This document shows, piece by piece, positions 1-5,824 of a stretch of DNA of 5,824 nucleotides. The first letter of the stretch is position 1, and every line of letters begins with the position of its first letter. The notes beneath the pieces are model-generated. The model searched no databases. It was not told the origin of the DNA and was given only the letters and a program-made list of their open reading frames with translations. The position numbers and the translations under genes were made by a program. Origin of the DNA: Ignavibacteriaceae bacterium (GTDB lineage: Bacteria; Bacteroidota; Ignavibacteria; Ignavibacteriales; Ignavibacteriaceae); NCBI GenBank assembly GCA_031292465.1, contig JARLHB010000457.1, forward strand, positions 1 to 5,824, written 5' to 3'.

Positions 1-52
1 AAATTTATATAATTTTAAGGTTAAGTTTAATGTTTATAAATCAGGGAATAAA

Positions 53-298
53 ATGCCAGTTTTTGAGTACCGTTGTTCGGAGTGTAATACAAAATTTGAA
101 GTGCTTCATAAATCCAGTAATATTAGCGAAGAAGTGATTTGCCCTGCCTGTAATTCAAATAATAATAAGAAATTATTCTCAGCTTTCAGTGCATCAATTA
201 CCGAAAGTACACACTGCTCAGGCCACGGGCATTGCGATGTTTCATCATGCGGGAATGGTTCATGCGGATGCAATTCTGGAATGTGTGGTTTAGAATAA
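53..298 (+). CDS. FmdB-family zinc-ribbon protein with Cys/His-rich tail
   Basis: This 81-residue protein opens with the MPVFEYRC signature of the FmdB/CxxC_CxxC_SSSS small regulatory zinc-ribbon family. Two CxxC knuckles (C8/C11 and C30/C33) would bind one zinc ion, and the family's Ser-rich stretch follows at about 43-50. The molecular role of the family is poorly defined; members were first named as putative regulators of an amidase-formamidase operon. Beyond the ribbon, residues 54-78 form an unusual tail with six further cysteines (55, 61, 66, 71, 73, 78) and three histidines (54, 58, 60), separated mostly by Gly and Ser. This suggests a second metal-binding segment, which is an inference. 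The ATG at 53 is supported by CAGGGA at 42-47, about 6 nt upstream, and by the family-typical N-terminus. The 3' end overlaps the convergent membrane-protein gene by 9 nt. Family assignment is firm; function is not. Confidence 0.9.
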   Translation: MPVFEYRCSECNTKFEVLHKSSNISEEVICPACNSNNNKKLFSAFSASITESTHCSGHGHCDVSSCGNGSCGCNSGMCGLE

Positions 299-1264
299 AT
301 TCAAACTCTGTTCAGCAAGCATTTTTTTCCGTTCAATATATAATCTTCCAATTTCTGCCCCGATTATAAATACTATTGAAGAATAATAGATCCAGAATGC
401 AACAACCACCACAAAGGCATAAGCGCCGTATATTTTGCCGAAGGTGGCAAAATGATGAAGATAAAACCCAAAGCCCTGCTTTGCAGCTTCCCATAGCAAA
501 GCAGCCCATACTGCGCTCATAAATGCTGAATTTTTACCGAATTTTCTTACCGGGACAGTAATATATAATATTATAAAAACAACAAAGATTAAAGCAAGGG
601 AAATGATAGAAAGCATAAAATGCGCAAAGATAGGGCTCTTAAAAAAACTCAGGCTTTCCCACCCCTGTGCTGCCTGAATAATTAAATCAAGTATAGGCGA
701 CATTATTGTGGTTATAAAGAATATTAATATAACCATAATAACTAATGCAAAGTCCCGCAGTTTACCAAGCAGAAAATGAACATTTGCTTCAACGCCAAAA
801 ACTTTATTAAGAATAGTCCTCATACTGCTGAAAAGGCCGCTGGCAGCAAACAGCAAACCGAAACCGCCGATGATTCCGGCAATGTTTTTATATTCTATTA
901 CTTCGTTTATTCTTGTAAAAATTATTTTTTTTACAAATTCCGAATAATTATCATACGGGATAATTGTATCTATTGCAACATTAACCTGGGTTTGAATATT
1001 ATGCGAGTTAAGTATATTGCCAAGTATAGAGAACATGATAAGGAAAAACGGTATAATACAAACGAACAGTGAAAAAGCAAGCCCGCCTGCCAGAAGAAAC
1101 ACGTGGTGTTCATCCATCCGGTTGCTTAGCCCTATAATATAATGCTTAAAGAATACCTTAAATTTTTTATACGACGGCCTGAACTGTAAAAAACTATTTA
1201 CAGCATCAGTTAATGTTTGAAATTTAAGGAACAAAAACTTTTCTTTATGCTTTAAATTAAGCAT
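290..1264 (-). CDS. YihY/BrkB-family integral membrane protein
   Basis: This 324-residue protein has the YihY/virulence-factor BrkB architecture. About six membrane segments lie near residues 55-83, 128-150, 170-197, 212-237, 247-270 and 282-306, after a basic cytoplasmic N-terminus of about 50 residues rich in Lys and Phe. Family landmarks are visible: the LAGGLAFSLF segment in the first helix (58-67), the W-E-A-A run in helix five (258-261), the K-I-Y-G-A-Y motif (277-282), and IGAEIGRLYIER closing the last helix (301-312). The family was once annotated as ribonuclease BN, which was an error, and no reliable activity is established; transport or envelope roles have been proposed. The start ATG at 1264 overlaps the purL stop by 8 nt and has no obvious ribosome binding site, so translation probably depends on ribosomes finishing purL. 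The gene ends in a 9-nt overlap with the opposing zinc-ribbon gene, and no terminator hairpin is visible there. Confidence 0.93.
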   Translation of the reverse strand: MLNLKHKEKFLFLKFQTLTDAVNSFLQFRPSYKKFKVFFKHYIIGLSNRMDEHHVFLLAGGLAFSLFVCIIPFFLIMFSILGNILNSHNIQTQVNVAIDTIIPYDNYSEFVKKIIFTRINEVIEYKNIAGIIGGFGLLFAASGLFSSMRTILNKVFGVEANVHFLLGKLRDFALVIMVILIFFITTIMSPILDLIIQAAQGWESLSFFKSPIFAHFMLSIISLALIFVVFIILYITVPVRKFGKNSAFMSAVWAALLWEAAKQGFGFYLHHFATFGKIYGAYAFVVVVAFWIYYSSIVFIIGAEIGRLYIERKKMLAEQSLNLF

Positions 1265-3479
1265 TCATTATTCTGGTGATTGTATTAAAATAAATATCAG
1301 CTAGGATATCCAGATTAATTTCTATCTTACTATTTATTGATAAAACACTTCCACCGGTTGTGCCAAGTAATTTAAAAGACTGCCCGGCATTTTTCAATAT
1401 TCTTTCAAACTCTTCTTTTTTACTCTTGTCAATAGAAATAATAATTCTTGACTGGCTTTCAGAGAAAAGCGAAAAATCTTCGAGTGTTTTTACAGGAATA
1501 TTAACATTAGCACCCACGTGATTTTCATTATCAATAATACAGCATTCTGCTAAGGCTGATATTATGCCGCCTTCCGAAACATCATGAGCTGATTTAATAA
1601 GTTTTTTGTCTATTAATGATAATACTGTATCCTGAAGTTTCTTTTCAACATCCAGGTTAATTTTAGGTGAATCACCGGCAACAGTATTGTGAATAAGTTT
1701 CAAATACTCGCTTCCGCCTAATTCTTCATGGTCATCACCCAGTACATAAATAAGATCATTTTCCGCTTTAAAATATGATGTAGTAATATTTTCAAGCTTT
1801 TCTATTAATCCAACCATGCCTATTGTAGGTGTAGGATAAACAGCAGTATTTGGCGATTCATTATAGAAGCTTACATTTCCACCGGTTACCGGCGTATTGA
1901 AGAATCTGCAGGCTTCGCCCATTCCTTCTATAGCTTGTTTAAATTGCCAGTACATTTCAGGTTTGTATGGATTGCCAAAATTCAGGCAGTTCGTAATTGC
2001 CAGCGGTATTCCACCGGAACATACTATATTCCTGGCAGATTCTGCAACGGCTATCATTGTTCCGACTTTTGGATTTAGATAGACATACCTTGAATTACAA
2101 TCTGTCTTCATTGCCAGTGCTTTGTTTGTATCTTTTATATAAACTACAGCAGAATCACAGCCCGGGCCAACTATTGTATTCGTCCTTACCATTGAATCAT
2201 ACTGTTCATATACCCAGCGTTTTGAAACAATATTCGGCGATGAAAATACTTTGATAAATGTATCTGATATATTTTGCGGCTCTGCTAATTTAGCAAAATC
2301 AAACTCACGTAGTTGTTTAATATAAGCGGGCTCCTTTGTTTCTCTTGTATAAACAGGTGCGCCTCCGCCAAGCACTAACTCATAAGCAGGAATAACTGCT
2401 TTCTTTTCACCAAGGTAATCTATATCGAGTAAACCGTCATTCGTTACATACCCGACTGTTTCGCAATGCAAATCCCATTTTTCAAAAACCTGTTTAACCT
2501 TATCTTCAAATCCTTTTTTAACTACGCACAACATTCTTTCCTGGCTCTCGGAAAGTAAAATCTCATAAGCTGTCATTCCCTTTTCTCTGAGAGGAACTTT
2601 TGTAAGGTCTATTTTCATACCGGAATTACCTTTTGCGCTCATCTCGCTTGTGGAACAGGCAATACCTGCAGCGCCCATATCCTGAATACCAACAAGCCAG
2701 CCGTGTTTAATAATTTCAAGCGAAGCTTCAAGAAGCAGCTTCTCTGTAAACGGATCGCCAACCTGGACTGACGGGCGTTTTGCTTCGGATTTTTCCGATA
2801 TCTCTTCAGAGGCAAACGTTGCTCCATGTATTCCGTCACGGCCTGTTGAAGAGCCGACAATCATAACCGTATTGCCTTCTCCCTTTGCTACCCCGCTTGC
2901 ATATTCATCCTTTTTAACAAGGCCTACAGCCATAGCATTTACCAGCGGATTTTCACTGTAGGATTCATCAAAATAAACTTCGCCGGCAACTGTTGGTACA
3001 CCAAAACTGTTTCCATAATCTCCAATACCTCTTACAACTCCGTCAAAAAGAAATCTTGTATGGGCATCTTCAAGGGAACCGAATCTTAATGAATTAAGAG
3101 AAGCTATAGGACGGGCGCCCATAGTAAAAATATCCCTCATTATTCCGCCTACTCCGGTAGCCGCGCCCTGGTATGGTTCAACTGCCGAGGGATGATTGTG
3201 GCTTTCAATTTTAAATGCAACCGCCATGTCATCTCCTATATCCACCAGTCCGGCATTTTCTTCACCTGCATCAACAAGAAGTCGGCCTCCCTCTCTTGGG
3301 AGTGTTTTAAGCAGTCCGATAGAGTTTTTATAGCTGCAATGCTCGCTCCACATTACGCTAAAGACTCCTATTTCGGTATAAGTAGGGACTCTTCCCAAAA
3401 TCTTTTTAATTTTTTCAAATTCTTCTTTTGTTAAGCCGTGCTCTAAAGCTACTTCTAAAGTTACCTCTGGTTCATTCAT
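1257..3479 (-). CDS. purL: Phosphoribosylformylglycinamidine synthase subunit PurL
   Basis: This is a 740-residue small-type PurL, close to the length of the Bacillus form. It catalyses ATP-dependent conversion of formylglycinamide ribonucleotide to formylglycinamidine ribonucleotide, the fourth step of de novo purine synthesis, in the cytosol. Visible signatures are WSEHCSYKNS at 44-53 with the catalytic His47, ESHNHPSAVEPYQG at 92-105, the DMGAAGIACSTSEM motif at 267-280, TGGNVSFYNE at 532-541, SAHDVSEGG at 630-638 and FSESQSR at 672-678. These fit the duplicated AIR-synthetase-like fold, with N-type halves near 80-190 and 435-555 and C-type halves near 200-365 and 570-715. There is no C-terminal glutaminase domain, so ammonia must come from separate PurQ with PurS, neither of which is in the window. 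The ATG at 3479 gives the expected N-terminus but has no clear Shine-Dalgarno. It is the first gene of a two-gene unit with the YihY-type gene. Confidence 0.98.
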   Translation of the reverse strand: MNEPEVTLEVALEHGLTKEEFEKIKKILGRVPTYTEIGVFSVMWSEHCSYKNSIGLLKTLPREGGRLLVDAGEENAGLVDIGDDMAVAFKIESHNHPSAVEPYQGAATGVGGIMRDIFTMGARPIASLNSLRFGSLEDAHTRFLFDGVVRGIGDYGNSFGVPTVAGEVYFDESYSENPLVNAMAVGLVKKDEYASGVAKGEGNTVMIVGSSTGRDGIHGATFASEEISEKSEAKRPSVQVGDPFTEKLLLEASLEIIKHGWLVGIQDMGAAGIACSTSEMSAKGNSGMKIDLTKVPLREKGMTAYEILLSESQERMLCVVKKGFEDKVKQVFEKWDLHCETVGYVTNDGLLDIDYLGEKKAVIPAYELVLGGGAPVYTRETKEPAYIKQLREFDFAKLAEPQNISDTFIKVFSSPNIVSKRWVYEQYDSMVRTNTIVGPGCDSAVVYIKDTNKALAMKTDCNSRYVYLNPKVGTMIAVAESARNIVCSGGIPLAITNCLNFGNPYKPEMYWQFKQAIEGMGEACRFFNTPVTGGNVSFYNESPNTAVYPTPTIGMVGLIEKLENITTSYFKAENDLIYVLGDDHEELGGSEYLKLIHNTVAGDSPKINLDVEKKLQDTVLSLIDKKLIKSAHDVSEGGIISALAECCIIDNENHVGANVNIPVKTLEDFSLFSESQSRIIISIDKSKKEEFERILKNAGQSFKLLGTTGGSVLSINSKIEINLDILADIYFNTITRIMNA

Positions 3480-3528
3480 TAAGATTAATCCATTTTTCTT
3501 AAATTGAAATGTATTTAAATTGTAGTTT

Positions 3529-3536
3529 CAAATATA
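3529..3536 (-). promoter_or_regulatory. Candidate Bacteroidota-type -7 promoter element for purL
   Basis: Read on the minus strand this is TATATTTG, an exact match to the TAnnTTTG -7 consensus of Bacteroidota housekeeping sigma factors. It sits 50 nt upstream of the purL ATG and would give a 5' leader of roughly 40 nt. No clear TTG/TTTG -33 element was found at the usual distance, so the call rests on the -7 box and its position in a divergent intergenic gap. A short inverted repeat, TTGAAA (3504-3509) and TTTCAA (3526-3531), overlaps its edge and could be an operator, but 6-bp arms in AT-rich DNA are weak evidence. Confidence 0.4.
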
Positions 3537-3612
3537 ACACTTTTCATTTTGGATAAGAAAAGGTAAAAAAAATTAAAATTGACATATAGCAACCTTTTGC
3601 CCGGGAATTATT

Positions 3613-4317
3613 ATGAAAATCCATGTTTTTTTGCACACTCCCTTTGAGACACCAGGTTATATTGAAAAATGGATTAAGGTAAAAAATCATTCCATCACAT
3701 TTACTAAGTTTTATGAGACTTATACATTGCCCAAAACGGATGAAATTGACTGGCTTATTGTTATGGGCGGGCCAATGGGTGTCTATGAAGAAGACAAATA
3801 CCCATGGCTAATAGAAGAAAAGAGTTTCATAAAACAAGCGGTAGAGAATCGGAAAATTATTCTTGGCATTTGTCTCGGTTCACAGCTTATTGCTGAAGCT
3901 CTGGGAGCTAAGGTCTTTCCAAATAAATATAAAGAAATAGGATGGTTCAAAATTAGGACTACAGATGATGGCAAAGCGAATCCTATTTTTAATTTTTTCC
4001 CAAAAGAATCAGTTGCATTCCATTGGCACGGAGATACCTTTAATTTACCCGCGGGCGCTGTTCGACTTGCAGAAAGCGAGGCAACTAAAAATCAGGCGTT
4101 TATATATAACGGGCATGTAATTGGGCTTCAATTTCACATTGAAGTAACAGAAAAGCTCCTGAATGAGATGATAGCTGCCGGCAATGACGAATTGGTACCT
4201 GGCAGCTTTTTACAAACCGCCGATGAAATTAGGAATGGAATGAGTTTCAGTAAAAGCACCAACCTCCTTTTACATAATTTATTGGACAATATAGAAGGAA
4301 TATTTAATACAAAATAA
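3613..4317 (+). CDS. Stand-alone class I glutamine amidotransferase (GMP synthase GATase-like)
   Basis: This 234-residue protein is a single class I glutamine amidotransferase domain. The nucleophile elbow G-I-C-L-G-S is at 85-90 with Cys87. The His and Glu of the triad are H175 and E177 in LQFHIEVT (172-179). The oxyanion-side loop MGGPMGVYEE is at 51-60. An FHWHGDTFNLP motif (136-146) is typical of the COG0518 stand-alone group related to the glutaminase half of GMP synthase. The domain should hydrolyse glutamine and pass ammonia to an acceptor, but no synthetase domain is fused or adjacent, so the true reaction is unknown. Despite facing purL, it lacks the G-I-C-N-G-F-Q elbow characteristic of PurQ and should not be named PurQ or GuaA. 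The start ATG follows GGGA at 3603-3606. It is divergent from purL and converges on the kinase gene with a 54-nt gap that shows no clear terminator. Confidence 0.93.
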   Translation: MKIHVFLHTPFETPGYIEKWIKVKNHSITFTKFYETYTLPKTDEIDWLIVMGGPMGVYEEDKYPWLIEEKSFIKQAVENRKIILGICLGSQLIAEALGAKVFPNKYKEIGWFKIRTTDDGKANPIFNFFPKESVAFHWHGDTFNLPAGAVRLAESEATKNQAFIYNGHVIGLQFHIEVTEKLLNEMIAAGNDELVPGSFLQTADEIRNGMSFSKSTNLLLHNLLDNIEGIFNTK

Positions 4318-4371
4318 ATTATTGTTCTCAGTTATCAGGACAGGAAATTTTGGTAAATAAAGTGCAGGATA

Positions 4372-5457
4372 TTAATTGTTTTTTATTTTCAATAATACCT
4401 GAACTGTTGTATAAACATCTTTTTCACTCTTAATACTCAATTCGCCGCCATAAACAGATAATATTTTTTGAACTAATGCCAGCCCCATTCCAAGGCCATT
4501 CTGAAAATATTTATGCCTGTCAAATTGCTGCATAACACCAACATGTTCAATCTGTTCGTTACTCATACCAACGCCGTGGTCTTTGAACTCCAATACATAT
4601 ATATCATTCTCAATGTAAGAATTTATAGATATTCTGGAACCAAGCCGCGAAAACTTACACGCATTATTAACCAATTCTTCAATTATCACCTTAAAATGAT
4701 CGGGCATTATATTTATTATAGCTTCTTCAAGATGGATATCGATATCGTTTTCTCTTCTGTTTTCAATTACTACCGGCTTAACGTATAAAAAAATCTCGTC
4801 TTTATTTACATGCGTGCTCTTTGCCGAAAAATCAAGCAGATATTCTTTATCACTTTTCATTACCTCCAATTCAGAAAAGAAAAGGAACTTTTCAATAATT
4901 TTATTCAAATTAGAGCCTGCCTTATTTATTTTTGCAACCATTTCTATAATTTCTTTTCTGTCAAGCTGATCATCATGGTCAAGAATTAATTGTGATAATC
5001 CTAATATAGAAACCAAGGGCGTTCTAAGTTCATGCGGTAACGATTTTGCGATATTTAAATGTATGGATTCAATTTTTTTATCCACAAAGGTTTTTCTTGA
5101 CAGCTTTGAATTTACTGCTGAAATTAAATCATTTGCCTTGTATGGTTTTGTTAAATAATCATCTGCTCCTAAGTTCATTCCATAACGTATATCATTTGCA
5201 TCGGCACGGGCGGATAAAAATATAAATGGAATTCTGCCGGATGCTACTTCCTTTTGAAGTTCGTTAAAAACGGTGTAACCATCCACATCAGGCATAAGTA
5301 TATCGGATATTATTAAATCAGGAAGGTACATTTTTGCCTGGGAAATACCCTGTTTGCCGTTTTCGGCAGTTAGAACTTCATAACCCTCCTCAGTTAACAG
5401 GTCAATTATCCCTACCCTTACAGACGGATCATCTTCAATAACTAAAATTTTACTCAT
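4372..5457 (-). CDS. Response regulator-histidine kinase fusion (REC-HisKA-HATPase)
   Basis: This 361-residue soluble signalling protein starts with a receiver domain (about 1-122). It has the acidic pocket D9/D10, phosphoacceptor D52 in SDILMPD, S82, switch Y101 and K104 in the T-K-P loop. After a very short linker comes a HisKA dimerization domain (about 131-197) with the H-box PHELRTPL and phosphorylatable His142. The ATPase domain (about 250-357) has the N-box EELVNNACKF with N265, the G1 box DHGVGM with D293, and the G2 box GLGMGL at 321-326. All catalytic residues look intact. There are no membrane segments, PAS, HAMP or other sensor domains, so input probably arrives by phosphorylation of the N-terminal receiver from another kinase. 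This arrangement is common for relay kinases in Bacteroidota and Ignavibacteria, among others. No partner regulator with a DNA-binding domain lies nearby. The ATG at 5457 gives a canonical receiver start; the upstream AGAAAG is a weak ribosome site. Confidence 0.95.
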   Translation of the reverse strand: MSKILVIEDDPSVRVGIIDLLTEEGYEVLTAENGKQGISQAKMYLPDLIISDILMPDVDGYTVFNELQKEVASGRIPFIFLSARADANDIRYGMNLGADDYLTKPYKANDLISAVNSKLSRKTFVDKKIESIHLNIAKSLPHELRTPLVSILGLSQLILDHDDQLDRKEIIEMVAKINKAGSNLNKIIEKFLFFSELEVMKSDKEYLLDFSAKSTHVNKDEIFLYVKPVVIENRRENDIDIHLEEAIINIMPDHFKVIIEELVNNACKFSRLGSRISINSYIENDIYVLEFKDHGVGMSNEQIEHVGVMQQFDRHKYFQNGLGMGLALVQKILSVYGGELSIKSEKDVYTTVQVLLKIKNN

Positions 5458-5552
5458 GTTTTATCTTTCTAACCTGTTCAAATTCAGCTGATGCAATCTG
5501 CAATAAGATATGTAGCCTTTTTATTATCGAAGTTTTTTGATTACAATTTTAG

Positions 5553-5580
5553 AAAAAAAACAGATTATTATGAAATAATC
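5553..5580 (-). terminator. Candidate intrinsic terminator between the right-edge gene and the kinase gene
   Basis: On the minus strand, a perfect 7-bp stem (GATTATT / AATAATC, plus-strand positions 5563-5569 and 5574-5580) closes a 4-nt loop. It is followed, after TG, by a run of eight T residues (5560 down to 5553). Two further G-U type pairs could extend the base of the stem. The position, about 125 nt past the stop of the minus-strand gene at 5706 and about 95 nt before the kinase start, suits termination of that upstream transcript. The stem has only one G-C pair, so it is thermodynamically weak; the T-tract is the stronger part of the evidence. Confidence 0.45.
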
Positions 5581-5604
5581 CAATAAACAGCAGCATAGGC
5601 ATAT

Positions 5605-5644
5605 ATGGTAAGTATATATATATTTTCACACAATATCTTACCAT
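5605..5644. repeat. Inverted repeat with 8-bp perfect arms
   Basis: The arms ATGGTAAG (5605-5612) and CTTACCAT (5637-5644) are perfect inverted complements. If a single T (5613) is bulged out, the stem continues with four more A-T pairs (5614-5617 with 5633-5636), leaving a 15-nt loop. The interior includes an alternating TA run (5613-5623). No T-tract follows on either strand, so it does not look like an intrinsic terminator. It lies in the 248-nt noncoding spacer upstream of the kinase gene, about 60 nt past the stop of the right-edge gene. It could be a regulator-binding site, a 3' RNA hairpin, or chance in AT-rich sequence. Confidence 0.45.
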
Positions 5645-5705
5645 TTGGGAAATATGTACCTTTTATAACCTATTAAGTTTATCTACGGGGATAAAAATGC
5701 TCTTT

Positions 5706-5824
5706 TTATTCAAATAAAATCTTATACCGGTCATTCAGAAGCTGTAAATATTTTTCTTTCATGCCGCCGGATAAAAAGCTTATAGATATTAAATCGTTAA
5801 ATGGATTTTTAATATTATTAAATT
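5706..5824 (-). CDS. C-terminal fragment of an unidentified protein, cut by window edge
   Basis: A minus-strand frame is open from the right edge to a TAA at 5706-5708, giving 38 residues that end MKEKYLQLLNDRYKILFE. The other two minus-strand frames are both closed by stops within the first 40 nt from the edge. The mix of charged and hydrophobic residues looks like a helical protein end rather than noncoding sequence. The stretch near the edge, N-N-I-K-N-P-F-N, resembles the H-D-L-K-N-P-F-N form of a histidine-kinase H-box with Asn in place of His, but only about 30 residues follow, too few for an ATPase domain. I therefore do not assign a function. An internal Met exists, so a short start inside the window cannot be excluded, but the open frame beyond it favours a gene that continues past the edge. 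Confidence 0.5.
   Translation of the reverse strand, partial: FNNIKNPFNDLISISFLSGGMKEKYLQLLNDRYKILFE

Noticed and set aside
322..328. T7 run after the zinc-ribbon gene as its terminator
   Set aside because: No stable hairpin precedes it, and the run encodes Lys-Lys codons of the opposing membrane-protein gene.
776..1072. 98-codon plus-strand open frame inside the YihY-type gene
   Set aside because: It is fully antisense to a well-supported membrane protein, its composition is that of reverse-complemented hydrophobic codons, and it has no recognisable domain.
1897..2254. Two overlapping plus-strand frames inside purL
   Set aside because: They are antisense to conserved PurL coding sequence, including the central AIR-synthetase-like region, and resemble no protein family.
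2639..2860. 73-codon minus-strand frame within purL
   Set aside because: It is an out-of-frame shadow on the same strand as purL, with an Arg/Gln/Leu-rich composition typical of a shifted frame.
3579..3599. TTGACA at 3579-3584 as a promoter -35 box for the amidotransferase gene
   Set aside because: No -10 hexamer lies at 16-18 nt spacing, and the start codon at 3613 is too close to leave room for a transcription start and ribosome site.
4318..4390. Possible bidirectional terminator between the amidotransferase and kinase genes
   Set aside because: The only pairing found is AAATAAA with TTTATTT across about 20 nt, all A-T and reaching into the kinase coding end; it does not form a convincing stem before a T-tract.
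4513..4788. 91-codon plus-strand frame inside the kinase gene
   Set aside because: It is antisense to the conserved ATPase domain, lacks a ribosome site, and matches nothing recognisable.
5605..5676. Small 23-codon plus-strand frame starting in the inverted repeat
   Set aside because: There is no Shine-Dalgarno, it is AT-driven low-information sequence, and its start codon is simply part of the repeat arm.

Overview
The window is a low-GC (roughly mid-30s percent by eye), gene-dense stretch of bacterial chromosome. Weak or absent Shine-Dalgarno sequences, a Bacteroidota-type promoter element (TATATTTG) upstream of purL, and the general look of the proteins suggest the Bacteroidota/Chlorobi/Ignavibacteria group. 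This placement is an inference from composition and protein style, not from a marker gene.

Layout, left to right. A small FmdB-type zinc-ribbon protein (+ strand, 53-298) runs head-on into a YihY/BrkB-family membrane protein (- strand, 290-1264), and their 3' ends overlap by 9 nt. The YihY-type gene lies directly downstream of purL (- strand, 1257-3479). Its start codon overlaps the purL stop by 8 nt, so the two form a tight, probably translationally coupled pair. A 133-nt divergent gap holds the likely purL promoter. It is followed by a stand-alone class I glutamine amidotransferase (+ strand, 3613-4317), which is not PurQ. That gene converges on a soluble response regulator/histidine kinase fusion (- strand, 4372-5457). 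Upstream of the kinase gene is a 248-nt AT-rich spacer with a terminator-like hairpin and a separate inverted repeat. At the right edge is the last 38 codons of another - strand gene (5706 to the window end).

Function. PurL makes formylglycinamidine ribonucleotide in purine synthesis. It is the small, PurQ/PurS-dependent form, so its glutaminase partner must be encoded elsewhere. The amidotransferase has an intact Cys-His-Glu triad but an unknown acceptor. The kinase fusion is an orphan with all phosphotransfer and ATP-binding motifs intact. No mobile element, CRISPR array, tRNA or rRNA was seen. I found no convincing undescribed system: this reads as an ordinary housekeeping region. The most interesting points are the purL-yihY coupling, the Cys/His-rich tail on the zinc-ribbon protein, the kinase-upstream spacer, and the truncated right-edge reading frame.
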